A DNA stretch of 41,407 nt from Candidatus Bipolaricaulota bacterium (GTDB lineage Bacteria; Bipolaricaulota; Bipolaricaulia; RBG-16-55-9; DRXL01): assembly GCA_025061735.1 (NCBI GenBank), contig JANXAU010000007.1, forward strand, positions 1 to 41,407, written 5' to 3'. The notes beneath the pieces were generated by a model. The model made no database searches and had not been told where the DNA came from. It saw nothing but the letters and a program-made list of their open reading frames with translations. Position 1 is the stretch's first letter; the number at the start of each line of letters is the position of its first letter. Positions 22,672 to 30,464 of this stretch are shown here, one piece after another. Made by a program: the position numbers and the translations under genes.

Positions 22672-24076
22672 TCTCGTCACGCTGTTGCGTCTGTTCGGGA
22701 TTGCCCCATTGCTCTATCTCTTCTTTGACGGTCCTAGGGAGCTGTTCTATGGGCTGCTGGTGCTCTTGCTTGTGGGGGATCTGCTCGATGGGGCCTTGGC
22801 GCGCGCCCTCGGTCAGATCAGCTCTCTGGGCAAGATTCTGGATCCCCTGGCCGATAAAGCCCTCTTTCTCAGCCTCTTCGTCGCGCTGACCCTCCGCGGC
22901 TATCTCCCGGCGAACACGTTGGTTCTCTTTCTCATCCCTCAAGGTCTCTTGATCATGGGGTCGCTGGTGCTCCGTTTGGCATACGGGCGCTGGATCATCA
23001 TCGAGGCGCGCTTCTTTGGCAAGGCCTCCTCGACCTTGATCGCCTTGGGGGTCTTGGCTCTCTTCTTCTGGCGCGAGTTCGCCCTGTATGTGCTCTACGG
23101 GGGGATTGGGCTGTCGTATCTGGCGCTGCTCGATTACAGTCGGATCGCTCTGCAGCAGCTCCGGCGCCAGGCGTAGAAACTCCGGCGGAGGAGGAGCGAT
23201 CAGGCGCAGCCGCTCTCCCGTCACAGGATGCGCGATGCTCAGTTGCCACGCGTGCAGCATCATCCGTCCTACGTTGGACTTCTTTTTTTGGCTCCCATAG
23301 AGAGGATCTCCAACGACGGGATGGCCTATCGCCCTCAGATGGACGCGAATCTGGTGGGTCCGCCCCGTGAGGGGCCGTACCTCCAGCAGTGTCTCTTGAG
23401 GGAGTCTCTTGCGCACGCGAAACTCGGTGATCGCGGGCCTCCCCGACGAGAGAATGCGCATCCGTTGACGGTCTGCTGGGTCTCGCCCGATCGGGCCTTC
23501 GATGCGGCCCTCGTCTTCGGTCACGACGCCGTGCACAAGCGCAATATAAATCTTCTCTACGGCTCTGCTCTTGAATTGCTCTATCAGATTGCGATGGACC
23601 TCGTCGGTCTTGGCGATCACGAGCACACCGCTGGTGCCCTCGTCGAGCCTGTGAACGATTCCCGGTCGCTCGGCTCCCCCTACCGTCGAGAACGGCCCAC
23701 GCGCTAAAAGTTGATGAACGACAGTGCCCTTGAGATGGCCCGCTGCGGGGTGGACGACCATCCCCGCAGGTTTATCAATCACCAAGAGTGCTTCGTCTTC
23801 GTAGAGCACCGGGAGCGTGAAGGGTTCTGGCGTTATCTTGTCTTTTGGCAAGAGATCGTCCGGCACGACGATCTCCACCACATCGCCCGGACGCAACAGG
23901 GTGGCCGCGCGTGCCACTTGAGCGTTCACCCGCACGGCCCCTGCCTCGCAGAGGGCCTTGATCCGCGAGCGCGTCAGCCCTTTTAAGTCTGTCGCCGCGC
24001 ACTCTTCGGCCAACCAGCGATCCAATCGCTTCCCCGCCCCCGACTCCCAGACCTTCAAGACCCGAATCATTGTCAT
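22649..24076 (-). CDS. rluD: RluD-type pseudouridine synthase with abnormal antisense tail
   Basis: The first ~309 residues are a complete RluA/RluD-family 23S rRNA pseudouridine synthase. It has an N-terminal S4 domain (RLDRWLAEECAATDLKGLTR), the catalytic motif HRLDEGTSGVLVIAKT with the nucleophile aspartate, and PLTGRTHQIRVHLRAIGHPV. Family proteins end near RLIAPPPPEFLRLAPELLQ (about base 23150). Here no stop follows, and the frame runs on for ~166 residues rich in Q, E and R, antisense to the whole of pgsA2. The tail is likely non-functional or results from a lost stop or sequence error. A -10-like TATATT ends eight bases before the ATG; there is no Shine-Dalgarno. Confidence 0.85.
   Translation of the reverse strand: MTMIRVLKVWESGAGKRLDRWLAEECAATDLKGLTRSRIKALCEAGAVRVNAQVARAATLLRPGDVVEIVVPDDLLPKDKITPEPFTLPVLYEDEALLVIDKPAGMVVHPAAGHLKGTVVHQLLARGPFSTVGGAERPGIVHRLDEGTSGVLVIAKTDEVHRNLIEQFKSRAVEKIYIALVHGVVTEDEGRIEGPIGRDPADRQRMRILSSGRPAITEFRVRKRLPQETLLEVRPLTGRTHQIRVHLRAIGHPVVGDPLYGSQKKKSNVGRMMLHAWQLSIAHPVTGERLRLIAPPPPEFLRLAPELLQSDPTVIEQRQIRQPNPPVEHIQGELAPEEESQDPQGDQGRGGLAKEARLDDDPAPVCQTEHQRPHDQETLRDEKENQRVRREIAAEGQRDEEAEKEGFIGQGIQNLAQRADLTEGARQGPIEQIPHKQEHQQPIEQLPRTVKEEIEQWGNPEQTQQRDEIGKGHRV
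22658..23176 (+). CDS. CDP-alcohol phosphatidyltransferase family protein (second paralogue)
   Basis: A 172-residue membrane enzyme with the complete signature DLLDGALARALGQISSLGKI then LDPLADK and about five hydrophobic helices (FYGLLVLLLVG; ALFLSLFVALTL; LIALGVLALFF). It transfers a phosphatidyl group from CDP-diacylglycerol (or a CDP-activated isoprenoid lipid) to an alcohol. It is more divergent than the pgsA at 9.6 kb, so cardiolipin, phosphatidylinositol-phosphate or other products are possible. It is transcribed from the symmetric promoter, with the ATG seven bases after the -10, so probably leaderless. The whole gene is antisense to the rluD tail. Confidence 0.85.
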   Translation: MTLANLVTLLRLFGIAPLLYLFFDGPRELFYGLLVLLLVGDLLDGALARALGQISSLGKILDPLADKALFLSLFVALTLRGYLPANTLVLFLIPQGLLIMGSLVLRLAYGRWIIIEARFFGKASSTLIALGVLALFFWREFALYVLYGGIGLSYLALLDYSRIALQQLRRQA

Positions 24077-24084
24077 CTTGATAA

Positions 24085-24113
24085 AATATAAGCGAAGCGC
24101 GTTGCGATCGCCA
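24085..24113 (-). promoter_or_regulatory. Possible promoter of rluD
   Basis: Reading leftward, TGGCGA (24113-24108), 17 bases, TATATT (24090-24085), then eight bases to the ATG at 24076. The -35 is weak. The symmetric box GAGTATAATACTC at 24122-24134 also offers leftward TATACT. Confidence 0.35.
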
Positions 24114-24130
24114 TAGACAGCGAGTATAAT
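24102..24130 (+). promoter_or_regulatory. Promoter of rimP-nusA, leaderless or very short leader
   Basis: TTGCGA (24102-24107), 17 bases, perfect TATAAT (24125-24130) inside the palindrome GAGTATAATACTC. The rimP ATG follows after ten bases without a Shine-Dalgarno. Confidence 0.6.
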
Positions 24131-24140
24131 ACTCTTAGCT

Positions 24141-24596
24141 ATGGTAAACGCATGGGAGTCTCAGGTGCGCTCGATCGTCGAGCGGGTGGTCCGTCAGGAG
24201 CGTCTTCAGCTCTATTGGCTGGAGCTGCGCGCGGCGGGGCCGCGCTGGCGGGTCTGCGTCTACATTGACCACCCGCGGGGCATCAGCGTGGAAGACTGCG
24301 CGCGCGTCAGCCGCGCCCTGGAAGAGCCGCTGGACCAGATCACCGAGCACAGCTACGAGATCGAAGTCTCCTCCCCTGGCATAGATCGGCCCCTCTACAC
24401 CCGCGAGCACTACGAGAGCGCCTTGGGGCGCTCCATCGAGCTGCGCTTGCGTACCCCCCATCAGGGCCGACGCCATCTGACCGGATACTTAAAAGAGTTG
24501 ACCTCCCAAGCGCTCACCGTCCAAGACGCCGACGGGGTGCTGTGGCAGATCCCTTGGGAAGAGATCAGCCGCGGGCGCCTCAGCCCCTGTCTCTAA
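24141..24596 (+). CDS. rimP: Ribosome maturation factor RimP
   Basis: A 151-residue factor that assists 30S assembly. It matches RimP in length and motifs: RWRVCVYIDHPRGISVEDCA, SRALEE, and the signature YEIEVSSPGIDRPLYTREHY, followed by the SH3-like C-terminal domain. It is the first gene of the common rimP-nusA pair, 40 bases before nusA. Its ATG follows a TATAAT by ten bases and has no Shine-Dalgarno, so translation may start on a leaderless mRNA. Confidence 0.95.
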   Translation: MVNAWESQVRSIVERVVRQERLQLYWLELRAAGPRWRVCVYIDHPRGISVEDCARVSRALEEPLDQITEHSYEIEVSSPGIDRPLYTREHYESALGRSIELRLRTPHQGRRHLTGYLKELTSQALTVQDADGVLWQIPWEEISRGRLSPCL

Positions 24597-24636
24597 AATC
24601 CCTTACTCTGCCCCCTAACAAGGAGCGACGACCCTC

Positions 24637-25596
24637 ATGAACGCCGAATTTCTAGAAGCCCTCGAAGAGATGGCCAAGGACGAAGGTCTTGACAGAGAAG
24701 ACCTCTACGAGATCGTCAAGCACGGCCTCAAGGCCGGCTATATCGAGCAGTTCGGCGCGGTCCCCGGCCTGGAGATCGAGATTGACCGCGCCTCCGGTGA
24801 TATCCACATTATCATAAACGGCCAGAGAAGGGAGCTTTCGTACAGGGACTTCGGTCGAGTAGCGACGCGCAAAGCCGAGGAGACCATCCGCAACGAGATC
24901 CTGCGCAAGCGCCGCGAGAAGATCCTGGCACGCTACCAACCCAAGGTCGGCCAACTGTTGACCGGCACGGTCCATCGCTTCCACGGGGCCGACGTCTGGC
25001 TCAAGCTGAGCGATACCGAGGCGCTCTTGCCCGAAGAAGAACGAATTCCGGGGGAGCGCTACCGCGAAGGGGCGGCGCTCACCGCCGTCTTGATCAGAGT
25101 CGAGCGCACCTCGGGCGACCCTCGATTGATTCTGTCGCGAGCGGCCAAGGAGTTCGTCCAGCGCTTGCTGGAGCGCGAAGTCCCCGAGATCCAGCAGGGG
25201 CTGCTGCGCATCGAGGCGATCGCCCGCGAGCCGGGCGTGCGCACCAAAGTCGCGATCCGCTCGCTCACCGCCGATCTCGATCCCGTCGGGACTTGCGTGG
25301 GCAGCGGCGGCGGCCGCGTCAAGGAGATCACCCGCGCCCTCAGCGGCGAGAAGATCGACATCATCCGCTGGTCTCCCGACGTGCGCGATCTGATCAAGAA
25401 CTGCCTAGAACCGGCCAAGGTCCTGCAGATCGAATTGAACGAGCAGACCAAAGAAGCTCGCGTGATCGTCCCTCACGACGAGCTGTCGCTGGCCATTGGC
25501 AAGGGTGGCCAAAATGTGCGCCTCACCGCCAAGCTGACGTCTTATAAGATCGACGTCCTCAGCCCAGAAGAGAGTCAATCCTCCCCGCAAGCTTAA
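24637..25596 (+). CDS. nusA: Transcription termination/antitermination factor NusA
   Basis: 319 residues: N-terminal RNA-polymerase-binding domain (MNAEFLEALEEMAKDEGLDR), S1 domain (VGQLLTGTVHRFHGADVWLK), KH1 (DPVGTCVGSGGGRVKEI) and KH2 (HDELSLAIGKGGQNVRLTAK). It lacks the C-terminal acidic repeats found in E. coli, as do many bacterial NusA proteins. AAGGAG lies 11 bases before the ATG. In most bacteria nusA is followed by ylxR and infB; here the next gene, two bases later, is an MMPL-type exporter. Confidence 0.96.
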   Translation: MNAEFLEALEEMAKDEGLDREDLYEIVKHGLKAGYIEQFGAVPGLEIEIDRASGDIHIIINGQRRELSYRDFGRVATRKAEETIRNEILRKRREKILARYQPKVGQLLTGTVHRFHGADVWLKLSDTEALLPEEERIPGERYREGAALTAVLIRVERTSGDPRLILSRAAKEFVQRLLEREVPEIQQGLLRIEAIAREPGVRTKVAIRSLTADLDPVGTCVGSGGGRVKEITRALSGEKIDIIRWSPDVRDLIKNCLEPAKVLQIELNEQTKEARVIVPHDELSLAIGKGGQNVRLTAKLTSYKIDVLSPEESQSSPQA

Positions 25597-25598
25597 GT

Positions 25599-28424
25599 AT
25601 GCGCAGCGCGCTCTTGGAAGGGATCTATCGAGTGGTGCGGCGCCGCGCGTGGTGGGTCCTGCTGGGGGCGGCCTCGCTCAGCCTCGCCGCCCTCTTCTAC
25701 ATCCGCGACCTGCCCATGCGCAGCTCCTTCTTGGATCTGCTCCCCCAAGGCGATCCGCTGGTCATCACCTTTCAGGAGCGCGAAGAGATCATCACGCGCA
25801 GCGATGCGCTCAGCATCGTCCTGAGGGTGAAAGACCCCCAAGACCCAACTCACAATGCCCAGCGCCTCCAAGCCGTGGCCGAGCGCCTCAGCGCGCGCCT
25901 GCGCGAGCACCCCGAGATCGTCTCGGTCAGCTACACCAAAGATATCCAGACCCGCCGCGGCGATGAGCTGCTCTCCCTCCAAGGGGAGATCTTGCTCAAG
26001 CTCAAAAGCTACCAAGAGCGCTTGCGCCAGCTCCTTCCCGCCTCCACTCCCCCAACCACCGCCCCCACGGGCGTGGCCGCGCTCATCGAGCACTATCGCC
26101 AGATCAATACCGAGCTGCGGCGGATCTTGCTGGGGCCCGAGCTGGATCTGCGCCAGTTGCGCTTCAACCCCGCTGATCTCATCCGGCGCCTCGACGAGTT
26201 CAAAGCCCTCAACGAGAGCGTTCAAGCGGCCTTTGAGCAAGCCCCCGCGCGCATCCAAGCCACCGATAAGCTCTTGACCGACGTGCTGGCGACCGTCAAC
26301 GAGATCCAAGCGATCTTCGACGAAATCCTCTCTTTCCCTCAAGAGCTCAATCTATCGCAAGATGGCACAAAGCTGCTCGTCAACGTGCGCCCGCGCCAAA
26401 GCTCCCAACACAGCCTAGAGTATAATCGCGCGCTGACGCGCTTTGTGCGCGAGACCCTCCAGAACGCCCAGCTCGAAGAAGAGGGCGTCACGTGGGGGAT
26501 CGGCGGCCCCTACGTGCTCTCCGCTGAGACCAACCTCCAGCTCAATATAGACATGCGCAACACTACAATCATATCAGCGATTGGCGTGTTCCTGGTGATC
26601 ACGCTAACGCTGCGCCAGCTCTTCTACCCGCTGCTGGCGCTCATCGTGCTCTTTCTGGCGCTGATCGTAACGTTAGCGTGGGCCAAGTTTGCCACCAACG
26701 GGTTGAATCTTGTCACGTCGTTCTTGCCCGCGCTCATCGTGGGGTTGGGGATTGACTACGGGATCAATTTTATCGCGCACTTCAGCGAGATGCGACGCGC
26801 GGGGGCGCGGTTTGAGGCCGCGCTCAAAGCCGCCTTGCTGCACAAGGGCAACGCCCTGGTCACTGCTTCGCTGGCGACGGCTTGCGTGCTCTTCGCGTTG
26901 ATGCTTGCGACCTCGCCGGGGTTGTACGAGATGGGGATCATCGCGGGGGTGGGGGTGCTGGTGGCGCTGCTGGCGACGTTGGTGATCCTGCCGGCGTTGA
27001 TGATCGTCACGCTCATCCTTCGGCGCCGTCGCGAGGGGCCTTCGCTGGCTGTTGTCCCGGCTCTGGTGATCTCCCCCCGGTACGAGACCCTCTGGAGGTG
27101 GGCACGCTGGCCCATCACGCTCGGTGTGCTCCTGGGAAGCCTCTTCATGCTCCAGCAGGCTCTGCACGTCGGGTTTCGCTTCGCCGATGAAGATTTAGCT
27201 CCTCAGGAGCTGCCCGCTCGTGAGATCCAACGCGAGGTGCGACGCGACTTCGAGATGGGCAGTGCGGGCCTAGGTGAATACTTTCTCTTCTTCACCCCCA
27301 ATGTTCAAGAGCTGCGGCGCGTCGTCGCCGCGCTAGAAGAGATCCAGAGTAACGGCTTGATTGACTCGGTGCGCTCCATCGCCATGTTCTTATCAGAAGA
27401 CGAGCAATCGTTGGAAGGGCTAGGCCCCCAACTAGAACGCGATCTGGAGCGTGCTCGCGCCGAGCTAGACCGCCAAAGCGCCGATCTGCGCCTGCTGCAG
27501 GAGCTGGCCGAAGAGATCGCCCGGCTCAAAGCGAACATCACCGAAGTCATTGGAAAGATCGAGTTCTTCGCCCTGACCAACGAGCTGCGCCGGCTCCAAG
27601 AGGAGCTGCAAGCGCTGACGCAGCAGCTGGAAGCCATCGAGGAGCGTATCATCGCGTTGGAGCGGCAACAGGGCAGCCTAGAGGAGCTCCAGATGGGCTT
27701 GGAGCGGCTGCGGGAGCGGTTGCGCGACCTGGTCGAGCGGCTCACGAAGTTCCAACAGATCCACGAGCTGCTCGCGGCGCTGCCCAAGGAGCTGCAAGAG
27801 CGCTTCGTTACCCCGGAGGGCGAGTTCGTGATCTACGTGCACCTCAAGCGCGAGACGATCAACGAGCCGGAGATCTATCGTCGGTTTATCCAACAGATTC
27901 AGCCGTTGGGGGTGGAGTATCTGGGCTATGCAATGATCCAAGAGAGCTTAGAGAAGAAGATGCAGCGAGATTTTCAGGTCTCGACGCTGGCCGCTGCAGC
28001 AATTATCATCGTCATTTTAGGGGTCAGCGTGGGCTGGAGATGGGCGATCGTCGGGGTCCTGCCCGTGGGATTGGGCTTCTTATGGATGCTGGGGGCGATG
28101 CGCCTCAGCGGAATTGACTTTAATTTTGCAAATATTATTATCTCTTCTCTGCTGATCGGCAACGGGGTAGACTACGCGGTCTATTTGATTCACGGGTTTC
28201 AGGAGGAGCGGTCGATTGGGCGGGCGTGGCGCCTGACGGCCCTGCCCATCTTGGGATCGGCGCTGACGACGATGGTCAGCTTTGGGAGCCTGCTCTTGGC
28301 GGCCACCCCAGGGTTGAGAGTCTTTGGGCTGTCGGCTCTCTATGGCGTGGGGTTCACCGCTCTGTTTACGCTCTTCTTCCTGCCGGCGGTCTTGGCGTTT
28401 ATCCCCGTGGCAAAGCGGGATTGA
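25599..28424 (+). CDS. RND-superfamily MMPL-type transporter
   Basis: A 941-residue membrane protein with two homologous halves. Each has an extracytoplasmic loop after the first helix, then a block of five or so helices. The conserved motif IV-like segments are GLGIDYGINFIAHFSEM and GNGVDYAVYLIHGFQEE. The second loop carries a long coiled coil (LERDLERARAELDRQSADLR through LERLRERLRDLVERL), roughly residues 600-720. Family members export lipids or hydrophobic molecules using proton flow; HpnN-like hopanoid transport is one option. The ATG lies two bases after the nusA stop, without a clear ribosome site, so translation is likely coupled. Confidence 0.85.
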   Translation: MRSALLEGIYRVVRRRAWWVLLGAASLSLAALFYIRDLPMRSSFLDLLPQGDPLVITFQEREEIITRSDALSIVLRVKDPQDPTHNAQRLQAVAERLSARLREHPEIVSVSYTKDIQTRRGDELLSLQGEILLKLKSYQERLRQLLPASTPPTTAPTGVAALIEHYRQINTELRRILLGPELDLRQLRFNPADLIRRLDEFKALNESVQAAFEQAPARIQATDKLLTDVLATVNEIQAIFDEILSFPQELNLSQDGTKLLVNVRPRQSSQHSLEYNRALTRFVRETLQNAQLEEEGVTWGIGGPYVLSAETNLQLNIDMRNTTIISAIGVFLVITLTLRQLFYPLLALIVLFLALIVTLAWAKFATNGLNLVTSFLPALIVGLGIDYGINFIAHFSEMRRAGARFEAALKAALLHKGNALVTASLATACVLFALMLATSPGLYEMGIIAGVGVLVALLATLVILPALMIVTLILRRRREGPSLAVVPALVISPRYETLWRWARWPITLGVLLGSLFMLQQALHVGFRFADEDLAPQELPAREIQREVRRDFEMGSAGLGEYFLFFTPNVQELRRVVAALEEIQSNGLIDSVRSIAMFLSEDEQSLEGLGPQLERDLERARAELDRQSADLRLLQELAEEIARLKANITEVIGKIEFFALTNELRRLQEELQALTQQLEAIEERIIALERQQGSLEELQMGLERLRERLRDLVERLTKFQQIHELLAALPKELQERFVTPEGEFVIYVHLKRETINEPEIYRRFIQQIQPLGVEYLGYAMIQESLEKKMQRDFQVSTLAAAAIIIVILGVSVGWRWAIVGVLPVGLGFLWMLGAMRLSGIDFNFANIIISSLLIGNGVDYAVYLIHGFQEERSIGRAWRLTALPILGSALTTMVSFGSLLLAATPGLRVFGLSALYGVGFTALFTLFFLPAVLAFIPVAKRD

Positions 28425-28449
28425 TTCCCTGACCCGTCCCAGCTATAAT
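28421..28449 (+). promoter_or_regulatory. Promoter of the rny unit
   Basis: TTGATT (28421-28426), 17 bases, perfect TATAAT (28444-28449). The -35 overlaps the exporter's stop codon. The leader is ~140 bases and contains a hairpin (GGGAGCT-TCA-AGCTCCC, 28478-28494) and a small upstream reading frame. Confidence 0.65.
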
Positions 28450-28512
28450 ACGTTAATACGTTGGTATTGGGACAACCGGGAGCTTCAAGCTCCCCCGGCA
28501 AGGAGGTCTAAG

Positions 28513-28926
28513 ATGATCTGGTCCCGCATGGTGCTCGCCGTAAGCTTCTTGGGCATTCTTGCCGCGCGGGAGATCTTTGTGAGGTGGAGATGGCATGAAC
28601 CCGATGGTTTTGCTTGCGGCTTTAGGAGTTATAGTGATGGTGGCGGTGGCGGTGTGGGGAGGGCGCTGGTGGGGGCGGCGGCAGGTGGAGCGCGAGCTGG
28701 CGCGCACGGGCCAAGAACGCGAGCAGATCTTGGCCGCGGCCCAGCGCGAGGCCGAGGCCCTCAAGCTGGCCAAGATCACCGAACTCAACGCGACGTACAA
28801 GGCCCGCGAGGAGGAGCTGGAGCGTCGCATCAAGCGCCAAGAGGAGAAGCTCGAACGGATCGAGGCGCGCCTCCTGAAGAAAGAGGAGCGTCTAGAGCAG
28901 AAGGGGCTGGAACTTCTACGGATTGA
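28513..28926 (+). other. Upstream reading frame overlapping rny, with a strong Shine-Dalgarno
   Basis: AAGGAGG (28500-28506) lies six bases before an ATG at 28513. The first ~25 residues (MIWSRMVLAVSFLGILAARE) look like a membrane segment. The frame then enters rny out of register and becomes a Gly/Arg-rich shadow, ending at 28926. It may be a leader cistron that controls rny translation, or a trace of a frameshift. A functional 137-residue protein is unlikely. Confidence 0.4.
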
Positions 28927-30151
28927 GAAATCCCTCAAAGAAGATCTGAAGCGGCTGGCCGCGTTGATCGAGCAGGGGGAATCGCTGCTAGAGGGGGAGC
29001 GCAAGCGCTTGGAGGAGCTTTCGGGGCTGTCGGCCGAGCAGGCCAAAGAGCTGCTGCTGCGCCAGATCGAAGAAGAGGCCGAGCGGTTCTTCGCCAAGCG
29101 CATTCGTCAGATCCGCGAGCGCGCCGAGGCCGAGGCCGAACGCCAAGCGCGCAAGATCATCGCCACGGCGATCCAACGCTACGCGTCCGACGAGATCGAA
29201 TCGGCTACCATGAGCCACGTCCCCTTGCCCAGCGAGGAGTACAAGGGGCGGGTCATCGGCAAAGAAGGTCGCAACATTCGAGCGTTTGAGGCGCTCACCG
29301 GTGTGGAGGTGCTTGTCGATGACACCCCCGATGCGATCTCGCTCAGCGGCTTTCACCCCGTGCGGCGAGAGATCGCGCGGCTGGCCATGGAGAAGCTCTT
29401 AGAAGATGGACGCATCCATCCGGCGCAGATCAAAAAGCAGGTTGAGAAGGCCAAGGAGCGCATCGCGCAGCGCATCAAAGAAGAGGGCCAGAAGGCTCTG
29501 CTCGAGCTGGGCATCGACGGGATGCACCCGGCTTTGGTAGAGTTGGTCGGCCGTCTGAGCTTCCGCACGAGCTATGGCCAGAACCAATTGCGCCACAGCT
29601 TAGAAGTGGCTTTTATCGCGAGCACGTTGGCGGCCGAGTTGGGGCTGGATGCGCAGATGCAACGCCTGGCCAAACGTGCCGGCATCTTGCACGATATCGG
29701 CAAGGTTGTGGATCACAAAGTAGAAGGGTCGCACTCGTTGATCAGCGCGGAGCTGGCGCGTCGCTATGGCGAGCCTGAAGAGGTCGTCCATGCGATTGCC
29801 GCGCACAACGAGGAGGTCGAAGCCCGCACGATCCTCGCGGTGCTCTTGCAAGCCGCGGATGCGCTCTCGGCGGCGCGGCCGGGGGCGCGGCAAGAGACCT
29901 TTGAAGCGTATATCCAGCGCTTGCAGAACTTAGAAGAGATCTGTCACAGCTTCCCCGGCGTCCAAGAAGCGTACGCGATCCAAGCGGGGCGCGAGGTGCG
30001 AGTCATCGTTCGTCCCGAAGAGGTGGACGACGATATGGCGGCCAAGCTCTCATACGACATCGCGCGCTGCATCGAAGAGCAGATGGAATACCCCGGTGAG
30101 ATCCGGGTGCACGTCGTCCGGGAGACCAGCTTTGTCGAGACAGCCAAATAA
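28595..30151 (+). CDS. rny: Ribonuclease Y
   Basis: A 518-residue, full-length membrane-anchored endoribonuclease that starts mRNA decay. Order: N-terminal membrane helix (VLLAALGVIVMVAVAVWGG), long coiled coil (residues ~35-190), KH domain (GRVIGKEGRNIRAFEALTG), then an HD domain with LRHSLEVAFIAS, the metal-binding HDIGK and AAHNEEVE. GAGGTGGAG lies just before the ATG. A second, out-of-frame reading frame with a better ribosome site begins 82 bases upstream. The acylphosphatase gene follows 12 bases downstream. Confidence 0.96.
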   Translation: MNPMVLLAALGVIVMVAVAVWGGRWWGRRQVERELARTGQEREQILAAAQREAEALKLAKITELNATYKAREEELERRIKRQEEKLERIEARLLKKEERLEQKGLELLRIEKSLKEDLKRLAALIEQGESLLEGERKRLEELSGLSAEQAKELLLRQIEEEAERFFAKRIRQIRERAEAEAERQARKIIATAIQRYASDEIESATMSHVPLPSEEYKGRVIGKEGRNIRAFEALTGVEVLVDDTPDAISLSGFHPVRREIARLAMEKLLEDGRIHPAQIKKQVEKAKERIAQRIKEEGQKALLELGIDGMHPALVELVGRLSFRTSYGQNQLRHSLEVAFIASTLAAELGLDAQMQRLAKRAGILHDIGKVVDHKVEGSHSLISAELARRYGEPEEVVHAIAAHNEEVEARTILAVLLQAADALSAARPGARQETFEAYIQRLQNLEEICHSFPGVQEAYAIQAGREVRVIVRPEEVDDDMAAKLSYDIARCIEEQMEYPGEIRVHVVRETSFVETAK

Positions 30152-30163
30152 AAAAGATGGACT

Positions 30164-30439
30164 ATGCCGAAGGCACGGGCGGTCGTCAAGATCACGGGCG
30201 AGATTCAGGGAGTTGGGTTTCGCAATTTCACGGTGCGCCAAGCCCGCCCCTTGAAGCTGACAGGGTACGTGCAGAACTTGCGCGACGGCAGCGTGCGCGC
30301 CGAGATCGAGGGCGAGCGCGAGCAGATCGAGCAGCTCTTAAAGATTCTGCGCGAGCAAGGCCCCGGTCGCATCGAAAATCTCGAAGTGATCTGGCTCGAC
30401 TATCTGGGGGAGTTCACGGGCTTTGGCATTCAACTGTAG
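30164..30439 (+). CDS. Acylphosphatase
   Basis: A 91-residue acylphosphatase that hydrolyses acyl phosphates such as carbamoyl phosphate or 1,3-bisphosphoglycerate. The phosphate loop GEIQGVGFRNFT contains the catalytic arginine, and GYVQNLRDGSVRAEIEG contains the catalytic asparagine. Length and fold are typical. No clear Shine-Dalgarno is present; it lies 12 bases after rny and is probably co-transcribed. It converges on secA, 25 bases away. Confidence 0.93.
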   Translation: MPKARAVVKITGEIQGVGFRNFTVRQARPLKLTGYVQNLRDGSVRAEIEGEREQIEQLLKILREQGPGRIENLEVIWLDYLGEFTGFGIQL

Positions 30440-30464
30440 CGGCTGAGGCCAGTGCGAGTTGCCC

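Noticed and set aside
21706-22728. 340-residue plus-strand ORF
   Set aside because: Antisense to the dehydrogenase and overlapping pgsA2; no domain seen.
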